64,000 nucleotides of DNA, from assembly GCA_905234175.1 (NCBI GenBank), contig CAJOGX010000007.1:43986-107985 (forward strand), read 5' to 3'. Numbering within the stretch: the first letter of the stretch is position 1; every line of letters starts with the position of its first letter. The position numbers and the translations under genes are program-made. Shown one piece after another: positions 1-8,353 of this stretch. The stretch is from an uncultured Selenomonadaceae bacterium (GTDB lineage Bacteria; Bacillota; Negativicutes; Selenomonadales; Selenomonadaceae). The notes beneath the pieces are model-generated. The model searched no databases. It was not told the DNA's origin and was given only the letters and a program-made list of their open reading frames with translations.

Positions 1-448
1 TCGCGCTGTAACTCACGACTGAAAAACTTCCACTGCCCTCGACGCGGCAAATCTGGTTCGCGCGGAATTTGGAATCTTCCTCGGCGAACTGTTCCAGCAA
101 ATTCGTGACGCCGCTACAGACGAAAATCAATTTATGCTTGAACTCTCTTTCCTGCAACCTCCGCAAAATATCTTCCTTCGCGGTAAAATAAATATACTCG
201 CCGAGGCCGAAACAAATCGCGTCGCGTTTAAGCGCGCCCAGCCTCTCAACGAGTAAATCTTCATCTATCGGCGAATCGCCCGCGCAAAAATTTGAAATGT
301 AAACCTGCGCGAGAGTTCCGCTGAAAAATTTTTTGAGTTCCGCGCATTCCTTAGCACCGTCTGAAACCACGAAGTACGGGCTAAAAATATTTCCCTTCAG
401 ATAGCGGCGGATTTTTTCTGCGGCGGCCGCCACGCTCAAAATTTCCAC
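1..448 (-). CDS. pglZ: BREX-4-type PglZ-like protein, N-terminal fragment (runs off left edge)
   Basis: Partial gene; only the first 149 codons lie in the window. I place the start at a GTG at 448, nine bases after a GGAG site that lies across the stop of the upstream ATPase gene. The visible protein begins MEILSVAAAAEKIRRYLKG and contains SPYFVVSD, an FCAGDSP stretch and a KLIFVCSGVTNLLEQF strand. That layout resembles, from memory, the N-terminus of the alkaline-phosphatase-fold PglZ of type 4 BREX systems. The phosphatase core would lie outside the window, so no catalytic residue can be checked. The assignment rests mainly on context: it follows BrxP-like and BrxC-like genes with a 2-base gap. 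It could be another short N-terminal domain protein. If the locus is type 4 BREX, a Lon-like BrxL gene should follow beyond the edge. Confidence 0.6.
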   Translation of the reverse strand, partial: MEILSVAAAAEKIRRYLKGNIFSPYFVVSDGAKECAELKKFFSGTLAQVYISNFCAGDSPIDEDLLVERLGALKRDAICFGLGEYIYFTAKEDILRRLQEREFKHKLIFVCSGVTNLLEQFAEEDSKFRANQICRVEGSGSFSVVSYSA

Positions 449-450
449 GC

Positions 451-3400
451 TCAGGACTCCTTCAAAATTTTCAGCCCAACTTCAAAATCTTTGTCCACCA
501 ACTCAACCAGCAGTTTCTTCGCCGCCTCGGCTGACATCTGCTCGACCCGCGCCGTAACTTTGTCGTGCGCGCTGCCCGTGTAATATTTATTTTTGGCGAA
601 ATTTTTTATAATCTCCTTCGCGTTGTGCCACTGGTACGGCTCTTTGGAAGATTTCAGCTCAAGCTCCGCGCGAATTTCGTCGTTGTCCTTCAGGAAACTG
701 CTGTATTCGCCGATAACCGCCGCGCTGAACGCCTCTTCGATTTTCCGAGCGTCACCCAGCGCGCTTAAAAATTTCGGGCGCTGTTCAAGGTACTCGATAG
801 CGGCGCGCACGTCTTTTTCCTCCGGCGAAGGCGCCATGATTGTATTGAAAACTTTTTCAGCGTTTTGCCATTCCGATTGCGGCACCAGCGCTAAAATTGG
901 CGTGCGGTGAGCCTGCGACCAATCGCGCGGCGACTTGCTCTGCGTGAGTTCGTGCCACAAATTCAAAAGCCTGCTCCGAAGCTGCGCGCTCTGCATTTTT
1001 TTCGCAGAATCCGCAACATTTCCGTTATAATTTCTCTGCGAATCCGTGAACGAATTTACCGACAGCTCATGGTACAGCGATTTTATTTCGTCATCGTTCA
1101 GTTCGGCGAGCTGGTACAAATATTTTTCGCGCAGGATTTTCAGCGGTTCAGAAAGCGCGTCGTGAATTTGCTCGGCGTTTTCCGTCAGCTGGCGCAGAAA
1201 AAATTCCCGCTTGCTCTGAGGAATTTCGCCGCGCGACACCAATTCTTTCAGCAGCGCAAAAAAATTTTTCAGCGGCGGATAGTAGTCGCCAAGCACGTCG
1301 GAGGGGATTTTCAAATTGTAGCGGCAAAGATTCTGCCAGCTTTGCACGCAGCCGCTTAGCGATTTGCCTTCCCTGCCGAAATTCCGGCTCGCCAGAATAA
1401 TTTTGTAGTCGACGATTAATTTTTTCAGCTCGCCCTCGGCGGTATCCTTATCGTGCAACCAAATGCTGTCGCCGCCGGTAAGACGCCGCTGACATTCTGC
1501 CACTGGATTTTCCACGCCAATTTCCCGCGCCAGTTCGAGAATCGTACCGCCGTCGAAACTGCTCAGGAAGTCGGAAAAAATTTCGCGCCCCTTCTGCGCA
1601 GTGAGGAAAGTTTTCAAGTCGTAGAACGCCACGGCATTGCTTAAGAGAAATTGTCCGGCGCGTTCAGCCAGTGCCGAAACGCTCACTGCCTCTCTGGTAT
1701 TGGCAATGTTCGCCAGCAGCCGCAGAAAATCTTTGTACTTATCCGGCGCCGCGTCGACGTAGCACCAAAACGGGCAGCCCAGATTTATCAGCTTGAGCCG
1801 GAGTTTCTGCGCGCACTGCTCCACCGAAATATCTTCCGCCACGTCGAAAATTGCCGTCGCGAAACTCATGAACTGCCGCTGATTCTGCGACATGATTTCC
1901 AGATACTTCGGGCGGTAACCCCTCGACTGGCTTTGCACCTGCTTAATGCTCTCGGCAACGTATTCCGCCAGCTTTGAAGGATTCATCGCGCCGCCCAAAT
2001 TCCCGTCGAGCCCCGCGCTGAATCTGTACGGGTCGCCAGCGTATTCCTTCAGCAGAAAGCCCGTCAGAAACGCGTAAATGTTCACCGGCATGAAACCGCG
2101 CTCCAGCAGGAAGGCAAAAATTTCGTCGAACTTCACGCGGGCATTTTTTTCAATTTCGGATTTAATCATCGCGTCGAGTTCTATTTTCAGCCGCGAAATG
2201 CTCAAGGTCGGGTAAACTTCCCAGTAAGGTTGAGAAATTTGCCAGACGTCGCTCAGCACGGTTTTAATATCCTTGAGCTTGAGCATTTGATATTCGATCT
2301 GTTCGGCGCCCGCCTCAGCAAGATTTTTTAGCTTCGTTGACAGGAAGAGCGTGCCGGTAATATCGGCGTCGTCGAAGGAGTGCGGGTACAGGCGGCGGAC
2401 GTTGGCTTTGAGTTCCGCCTTAACGTCGTCCAAATTCTGGCAGGAAATTTTTTCGCGGTCGCCGGTTTTGGTGGCGTGGTAGTAGACGAAGGTGCCGCTG
2501 GCGAAAGAACTTTTCCATTCGATTCGCAGGCAGGCGGCGGCGTTTGATTTCATCTTATCGGCGAGCGCGTTGTCCTTGCCGCGCCAGTACTGTTCGCTTG
2601 CGGAATTTTCTACCCAGCGGCTGAAAACGTCCTGGGTTATCAAGTTGGCAGACGCGTCGATAAAAACCAGCCTGTCGTAGCGTTCGTTGCCGAGCGCGTC
2701 GCTAAGCTGGCCGTGAATTTTTTGCTGTTCGTCCTCGTTGCGCGCAATGCAGACGACGACTTTGATTTGGTAAGTTTTATCTTCGTCCGTAAGACGGTCA
2801 ATCGTCCGCGTGAAATTGTCGGGCGTGACGGGAACCAAAACGTAGCGGGCTTTCTGCGCAGATGAAAGGTCAAGTTCCAGCGCCTTGATTAATTCAGCGC
2901 CTTCAGCAAGCTCGGCAGTCCGAGCGCCATCGCTGATATTTTTTTTGAGGCGTTCGAGTTCAGCGAAGTCGCTGCCGAGCGCCATGACTGCGAAAGTTTC
3001 AATCTTGCCTGGCTTTTTGAAGAGAATATCTTTGCGGACGAGATTGTTGGCGATAGAAACGGCGCGGCCGTTTTCAAAGTCAGCGGCGCCGGTAAAAGCC
3101 AGCTCCAGATTTTTCGCCGTCGGTTTAAAAAGTTCAATTTCGCCGCGCGACTCCTGATCAATCGCCTGAAACAGCAGGAGCGTTTTCATGACAACTTTTT
3201 CGTCGGCGCTGAGATTATTTTCGTTGTGGGCGTAGGAATCGAGAATCGCGCGGATTGACGGGCGCAAATTCATACGGCCGACGCTGCCGCCGTGTTCATC
3301 GGTGCCGCTCTCGTAAAAAAAATTCCACAGATAATCAATCGTCAGCAAATCGCCGTTGAGCGGGCTTTTCGTATTGATAAAATCCTGGAACGCCTTAACA

Positions 3401-4656
3401 TTCGGGTCGGTATTTTTTATGAAATTGAAAATGCTGCGCTGGTTGGAGGCGAAGTACGCCGAAAGATTTTTCAGCAGAATCGCGGTTATTGGGTGAATCG
3501 GCAGAATGTCGGTCAGAACTTTTTCGCTGCGAATTTTTTCTTTGTTCGCTCTGGTATATTCCATGACGACTTTTCTGGGTTCGGCGGTGCGTTCCCTTAG
3601 CGCGGCGGAAATTTGTTCCCAGCTTTTTTGAGCGTCGGGCTTAACTTTCAGCGCGTGCCCGATAAGCTCAAGGGCGATGTTGTCGGGCATTTTAATTTCC
3701 TTGTGCGCGAAGCGGTCTCTGACGATTTTGAAACCCTGGTCGTTGGCGCCGGCTAAACTTCCTTCTTCGTGCGTGGCGATAAAAAGATAGAAAGGCGCGC
3801 CGTTGGAGAGTTCCGCCAGCCGCTGAAGTTCGTCGAGATTGTTGCGGTTGCTGGCGAAGAATCTGGAAAATTCGTCCCAAAACAAAACAATCGCCGCGAG
3901 ATTATTTTCGGCGATAACTTCCTGTATCCAGTTGAGCAGCGCGGTCATGTCGATACTGAAGGCGATAATTCCTTCGCGCTCGCCGAGCCTGAGAATATCT
4001 TCGACTAGCTGAGAAACTTCGGCGCTGGGATTTTTTAGGCGCTCGATAATTTCTTCAGCGCTCCTGTTCCTTAGGGCGCCGGACATTTTGTATTCGCGTT
4101 TCTGGATTTTGGCGCGGAAGAGTTCAAGGTTAGCGGGGTCAGCTTCGAGCCAGCCGGCGATTTTCCCGCGCAAAGTTTTAGCGCCGTCGAATTTGCAGCC
4201 GGAATTTTTTAGCGCGGCGGTCAGACTTTCAAAGACGGCGAAAATTAATTTCTGCGACGAAGTGATAGAGCCGCTGCCGTAACGGTACGCCGTGACGACT
4301 TTGCCGCGCCGGATTGTGCGGAGGCGTTCGCGCAGGTCGGTTTCATTGCGCAGGTTGTCGTATTCGTCGAAATAGGCGTCGAACTCGGTTTCGGGGCACG
4401 ATAAAAGACTGTGCATCATCCAGACGATTTGCGATTTGCCGGTACCGTACGAGCCGTCAATCCACAGACTTTTTTTGATGTCGTTGCTGCCGCGCGAAAG
4501 TGCCCGCTCAGTCATTTTCAGCAGCGTGACAATATCTGCGTGCGGGAAAGTATTCTGCCAGCGATTTTTCGCGTCCCTGATTGAGCTCTCGTTGATTTCC
4601 GGATAAAATCCCTCGTCTATCTCGAAGTACTCAAAATATTTATCTGCCTCGTCCAA
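451..4656 (-). CDS. brxC: BrxC/PglY-like large P-loop ATPase of a BREX-type locus
   Basis: About 1400 residues. A Walker A motif, GSYGTGKS, lies near residues 68-75, and a Walker B-like VLFWDEF stretch near residue 260 marks an AAA-type P-loop ATPase. The rest is long, helical and low in recognised domains, as in BrxC/PglY proteins of 1200-1400 residues. BrxC is an essential ATPase of BREX anti-phage systems that works with PglZ. A GTG at 4665 would sit directly on the GGAG site. The TTG three codons later is eight bases downstream of TAGGAG, so I prefer TTG at 4656. It starts two bases after the BrxP-like gene ends and is followed two bases later by the PglZ-like gene, so co-translation is likely. 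The family call rests on size, motifs and neighbours; another giant NTPase family is possible. Confidence 0.7.
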   Translation of the reverse strand: MDEADKYFEYFEIDEGFYPEINESSIRDAKNRWQNTFPHADIVTLLKMTERALSRGSNDIKKSLWIDGSYGTGKSQIVWMMHSLLSCPETEFDAYFDEYDNLRNETDLRERLRTIRRGKVVTAYRYGSGSITSSQKLIFAVFESLTAALKNSGCKFDGAKTLRGKIAGWLEADPANLELFRAKIQKREYKMSGALRNRSAEEIIERLKNPSAEVSQLVEDILRLGEREGIIAFSIDMTALLNWIQEVIAENNLAAIVLFWDEFSRFFASNRNNLDELQRLAELSNGAPFYLFIATHEEGSLAGANDQGFKIVRDRFAHKEIKMPDNIALELIGHALKVKPDAQKSWEQISAALRERTAEPRKVVMEYTRANKEKIRSEKVLTDILPIHPITAILLKNLSAYFASNQRSIFNFIKNTDPNVKAFQDFINTKSPLNGDLLTIDYLWNFFYESGTDEHGGSVGRMNLRPSIRAILDSYAHNENNLSADEKVVMKTLLLFQAIDQESRGEIELFKPTAKNLELAFTGAADFENGRAVSIANNLVRKDILFKKPGKIETFAVMALGSDFAELERLKKNISDGARTAELAEGAELIKALELDLSSAQKARYVLVPVTPDNFTRTIDRLTDEDKTYQIKVVVCIARNEDEQQKIHGQLSDALGNERYDRLVFIDASANLITQDVFSRWVENSASEQYWRGKDNALADKMKSNAAACLRIEWKSSFASGTFVYYHATKTGDREKISCQNLDDVKAELKANVRRLYPHSFDDADITGTLFLSTKLKNLAEAGAEQIEYQMLKLKDIKTVLSDVWQISQPYWEVYPTLSISRLKIELDAMIKSEIEKNARVKFDEIFAFLLERGFMPVNIYAFLTGFLLKEYAGDPYRFSAGLDGNLGGAMNPSKLAEYVAESIKQVQSQSRGYRPKYLEIMSQNQRQFMSFATAIFDVAEDISVEQCAQKLRLKLINLGCPFWCYVDAAPDKYKDFLRLLANIANTREAVSVSALAERAGQFLLSNAVAFYDLKTFLTAQKGREIFSDFLSSFDGGTILELAREIGVENPVAECQRRLTGGDSIWLHDKDTAEGELKKLIVDYKIILASRNFGREGKSLSGCVQSWQNLCRYNLKIPSDVLGDYYPPLKNFFALLKELVSRGEIPQSKREFFLRQLTENAEQIHDALSEPLKILREKYLYQLAELNDDEIKSLYHELSVNSFTDSQRNYNGNVADSAKKMQSAQLRSRLLNLWHELTQSKSPRDWSQAHRTPILALVPQSEWQNAEKVFNTIMAPSPEEKDVRAAIEYLEQRPKFLSALGDARKIEEAFSAAVIGEYSSFLKDNDEIRAELELKSSKEPYQWHNAKEIIKNFAKNKYYTGSAHDKVTARVEQMSAEAAKKLLVELVDKDFEVGLKILKES

Positions 4657-4667
4657 CGCCGTCACTC

Positions 4668-6938
4668 CTAAATTTCAAACAAATTCAAAACGTCCTGCGA
4701 AGTTTTTTCCGCGCTCAGCGAAATTTTTTCAAGGTCGTGCGTGAAGGTCGCGTTCAGAAATTCTGGGTAGTTCGTCGATAAGCCGTTCATGAACTGTTCC
4801 ATTTCCTCGCGCTCAATTCCGAAAAGTTTCGCCGGACTCACGCCCGCTGATTCTGAATCGCTCATCAGCCGCGTCAGCGTGAATTGATACCAGTTGCACG
4901 CCTCCGCGAATCTGTACAGCGCGTACAGCATAACTCGCCCGTCGTCTACGCGCGCCTTTGTACGTTTCAGCGTCGCAAGATTTTTCCCGTCGCTCGTCGT
5001 CTCTCCAAAGTTCAGCTCCGTGCCCAGCGGGGTTTCGCACAGCCGCCCAAATGCTTTCACAATTGACCTTGAATCTTTCGCAGAAACTTCAACCGCTTGC
5101 AATTTTTCTTCGACAGCCGCGCGCTCAATTCCTGCACCGACCGGCAAATTTTCTACGTACCATTGAATCTGCGGATTGTTATAGACCAGATTAACGAGAA
5201 TCAAGCCCCAAGCCGTCGCCGTGTTCCAGCCAATTTTCTGAATGAGCGTGGCAAAATTTGTAGCTTTTCTGCTTTTCCTGTCAGCAAGTTCCGCGTCGTA
5301 CAGAAAACGCTTGAATTTCGCAATTTGCATTGGACCCAAATCGTTTTTCACCAGAAATTCCTGGGGATTATCAAAAAATTTTTTAATCCATTCAGGCATT
5401 GGAGCGTGGTCTGAAAAAGTATTCAAGCTGTTCATTCGGACAATTCCTCCTTCGATTGGCAACTTGCCGGAATCAAAAACCAGACAGGCATTTTCAATAT
5501 CGTGGCACTGCAGACAGTGGACGCATTTTTTCTCGTCAATTCGCAAGCTGTCCCTGAACGAAATAGCGCCGTGCTGGCAATTCGCTTCGCAGACGCCGCA
5601 GCCGACGCACGCCGCCACTTTATGAAAAACCGATTTAAATTTTTTCAGCGCGGGCGTTTTATTGTAAAAGGCGTTGACTTTCGCAACGACGGCGCCGGTC
5701 TCCGAATCAGTTTGAACTTCGTAGGGAAAAACGATTTCGCCGAGCGTCTTAATCCATTCGCGCCAATCGGTTTTGGGATTGGTGACGGTAATAAAAAAAA
5801 ATTCGCCGGAAATTTCCTCGCGGTAATTGGTCACGGGATTTTTCAGGTCTCGGCCGTTCCTGCGATTAACCCAGCCGCCGTTGGTGATGTACGAATCAAT
5901 ATTTTCGTCGGTGACGTTTTCGGCGATTAAATTCGTGAACTGGCTGACTTCGGCGGGGTAGGCGTTGTTGCGGAAAAAATTCGCCCTGTCGCTGCTCATT
6001 GGGCAGAAAAGACAGCCCGCGCGAGAGTTGCCTTTCTTGTAGGTTTCGTTGACGGGCAGGCCGTGCGCAAAAATATACAGCCAGATTTCCGCCGAGCCCC
6101 ATTCAAGAATCGAGTTGTGAGAATGTTGCCCGCGCTGTTTCATGCCAACATTTTCCACGTCGTAGCCAGCGCGGCGAACGCTTTCGTGTTGACGAACGCC
6201 GACAAAATCTGCGCCGACGAAATTGGGTTTGTTAAGGACTTCGCGGATTTTCAAAGTTTGCGGCGCGGCTTTGTGAACTGAACAGCACCAGCGCAAAACG
6301 GTTGACGGCGGGCCGAAAAGTTTCCAGCTATCTTCGGGCAGGAGTTTTGACTCAGCGCGGTAAAAGGCAATGCCCTCCGCCTTGCACTGCGCCTCGACGG
6401 CGTCGACGATTTTGTAGGTGTCGGGAAATTCCATGTGCGTATCGCCGAAGACGACCATGAACGCGGATTTCGGCAGCGCGTGCTTGACCAAATCCAGCAA
6501 CACGACAGAATCTTTGCCGCCGCTGAACGCCACGTGAAAACAATCCAGCCGGTTGCGCAATTTGTTCCAGTAATTGTAAATGCGCTTGATTGTCGACTGT
6601 CGGAGATTTTCCATGAGCTCAGAATTTTTCTCGGACATCTTTTTCAAATCGACGGGCAAAAGTTTTTCAGCCGGCAAATCTTCAGCGAACTCAAGCTGCG
6701 GCTTTTCGTAGAGCGAGCCGCCACGCACAACGGCGATTTTTTTCCCACGATAAAAATAATTCCCCGCCTCCGCCCAAAGGTAGGGAACGTCGTTTTGGTC
6801 TTCGTAGCTCAGGCGGCAGTCGAAGCCCAGAATATTCATTTCCTCAGCGTAAACCGGCCGCGGCTCCTTGGACATTGCCGCCTCGGTGTCTTTCAGCAAA
6901 AGCCCGCCGGTTTCCTCGTCAAATTCGTAACTGTACAT
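4668..6938 (-). CDS. brxP: PAPS-reductase-family protein with ferredoxin module (BrxP-like)
   Basis: 756 residues. A PP-loop, VAFSGGKDS, near residues 136-144 places it in the PAPS reductase/ATP-pyrophosphatase fold, which activates substrates by adenylation. A CCSVHKAAP segment and GVRQHES follow, as in the PAPS-reductase-like proteins of defence loci. Near residues 440-480 are two cysteine clusters, CVGCGVCEANC and CVHCLQC, typical of a two-cluster 4Fe-4S ferredoxin fold. The C-terminal third is helical and unrecognised. Type 4 BREX loci carry such a protein (BrxP) beside BrxC and PglZ, which fits the neighbours here. Its ATG overlaps the stop of the upstream gene (TAATG), indicating translational coupling. 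It is far longer than assimilatory CysH (about 240 residues), so sulfate assimilation is unlikely. Substrate unknown. Confidence 0.75.
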   Translation of the reverse strand: MYSYEFDEETGGLLLKDTEAAMSKEPRPVYAEEMNILGFDCRLSYEDQNDVPYLWAEAGNYFYRGKKIAVVRGGSLYEKPQLEFAEDLPAEKLLPVDLKKMSEKNSELMENLRQSTIKRIYNYWNKLRNRLDCFHVAFSGGKDSVVLLDLVKHALPKSAFMVVFGDTHMEFPDTYKIVDAVEAQCKAEGIAFYRAESKLLPEDSWKLFGPPSTVLRWCCSVHKAAPQTLKIREVLNKPNFVGADFVGVRQHESVRRAGYDVENVGMKQRGQHSHNSILEWGSAEIWLYIFAHGLPVNETYKKGNSRAGCLFCPMSSDRANFFRNNAYPAEVSQFTNLIAENVTDENIDSYITNGGWVNRRNGRDLKNPVTNYREEISGEFFFITVTNPKTDWREWIKTLGEIVFPYEVQTDSETGAVVAKVNAFYNKTPALKKFKSVFHKVAACVGCGVCEANCQHGAISFRDSLRIDEKKCVHCLQCHDIENACLVFDSGKLPIEGGIVRMNSLNTFSDHAPMPEWIKKFFDNPQEFLVKNDLGPMQIAKFKRFLYDAELADRKSRKATNFATLIQKIGWNTATAWGLILVNLVYNNPQIQWYVENLPVGAGIERAAVEEKLQAVEVSAKDSRSIVKAFGRLCETPLGTELNFGETTSDGKNLATLKRTKARVDDGRVMLYALYRFAEACNWYQFTLTRLMSDSESAGVSPAKLFGIEREEMEQFMNGLSTNYPEFLNATFTHDLEKISLSAEKTSQDVLNLFEI

Positions 6939-8341
6939 TAGAAACTTCCCTCAATAAATTCCTGCGCACGAGCAATAATTTGTTCGGTAACTTTGTCAAT
7001 GCGTTTACTGCGATATCCGCTGCCAATTAGAAATTCGTCGACGGCAGATTTTTCGAGCGGAATACTTTCCTGAACGACGGCGGCCGCCTGCACGTCAAGA
7101 TAGCCAGCGAAATTCATCGTACTGGGGTGAATCGCGCCGAGATTCGCGCTGTTGACGGCGGGCGTGGCGTAGACATATTTTTCGCTGAACTTGCGCAGAA
7201 AACTTTCGAGCAGGAACAAATTCCAGGAATAGCCTTCGACGGGCGGGAAGCCGGTAAAACTCGTGACGGCGCGCAGCGGAATAATCCTGCCCTGCACGAA
7301 GGGCGCCAAAGCCCTGTCGATACCGGCGGCGTTGAATTTTATCAGCGCGTCTTTGACGAAAAGATTTTTATCGACGCGAATCATCATTTCATTGGCGGCG
7401 GTCAGCGCGACTGAAGGAGGAGCGCCAAAATTTCCCGCGAAGGCAAAAAGTTTGTCGGCAGAAAGTTCGTCGTGTTCGGCGACAAATTCGCGCAGGGCGT
7501 TCATCGGGCTGGCTGTGGAAGCAGCGGCGCCTTTACGGTAAAATTTTTTACCGCGCCGCGTAAAGTTGCCGAAAAATTTTTCGTAAATCAGGCGGCGCAA
7601 ATCTTTTTCGCTGAGTTCGGGATTGAGCGCGAAGTTCGACGCCAAACTGAACTCGTCGGCAGTAGCGCAGCCGTTCGCGTTTATGCTGGCGATTATTTTG
7701 CGTTTAGCCGCGAGAATTTCGTCAGCGTCGAACTGAATTTTGAACGCGGGGAAGAATTTGCCGTCGCGCGTCAGAAAATATTTTTGAGTGTCGGAAAGGA
7801 CTTCAGAAATTTTTTCAGCCGGCACGTAGTGAATTTTTTCCTGCAAATCTTCAAGCGCCAGAGCATTTTCCGCCTCCATAAAAATTCTTGTAACTTCGTT
7901 GTCGAGCCAGTTCGACGCTTCGTAGTCGAGCCAGGTCATTCGGTTCGCGGAACAAAACTCCGAAAAATAAAAGTGCACAGGATCAATCCGCCGCAGAATT
8001 TTTCTAAGAACTTCCGGAGAAAAAACATGCATTCGCGCGAAAAAATCACGGTGGCGCTCGTAAACGGCGGAATAGTAGGCGAGAAAATTATTCGCTAAAA
8101 TTTCGTCGAGGAGCTGGCGGAGCTTTTCGGAATCGGCGTCGGAAATAAAATAATACCGTCCGTCCTTTTCAATTCCGTTCGCGCGAATGACCGTGGCGAT
8201 AAATTCCGGCGAAATATTTCCGCCCGCGCCGCTCGCCGCATAAATTTTCAAAACCCTGTTCGTGTCGATAAAATCTTCGCGTATGCCGTTGGGGAAATTT
8301 TCCGCTATGATTTCGAGAACTTTTTTTATATTGTCGTGCAC
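6938..8341 (-). CDS. Unknown 467-residue protein in the BREX-like operon
   Basis: I do not recognise a family. The start is GTG at 8341 behind a GGTGGAG site. The first 70 residues (MHDNIKKVLEIIAENFPNG...) and residues around 215-265 look like winged-helix or HARE-type modules: helix, helix, then a YYF or KFYRKG hairpin. This suggests DNA or protein binding, by inference only. The middle (residues 95-150) is acidic and aromatic, with WLDYEASNWLDNEV. The C-terminal third has SFTGFPPVEGYSWNLFLLESFL and ends in a basic helix. No membrane segment or catalytic motif is visible. It sits 12 bases after the zinc-ribbon/FN3 gene and overlaps the BrxP-like start by one base, so it is made together with the BREX-like proteins and may be an accessory or specificity factor. 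Confidence 0.6.
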   Translation of the reverse strand: MHDNIKKVLEIIAENFPNGIREDFIDTNRVLKIYAASGAGGNISPEFIATVIRANGIEKDGRYYFISDADSEKLRQLLDEILANNFLAYYSAVYERHRDFFARMHVFSPEVLRKILRRIDPVHFYFSEFCSANRMTWLDYEASNWLDNEVTRIFMEAENALALEDLQEKIHYVPAEKISEVLSDTQKYFLTRDGKFFPAFKIQFDADEILAAKRKIIASINANGCATADEFSLASNFALNPELSEKDLRRLIYEKFFGNFTRRGKKFYRKGAAASTASPMNALREFVAEHDELSADKLFAFAGNFGAPPSVALTAANEMMIRVDKNLFVKDALIKFNAAGIDRALAPFVQGRIIPLRAVTSFTGFPPVEGYSWNLFLLESFLRKFSEKYVYATPAVNSANLGAIHPSTMNFAGYLDVQAAAVVQESIPLEKSAVDEFLIGSGYRSKRIDKVTEQIIARAQEFIEGSF

Positions 8342-8353
8342 AACTCCACCGCC

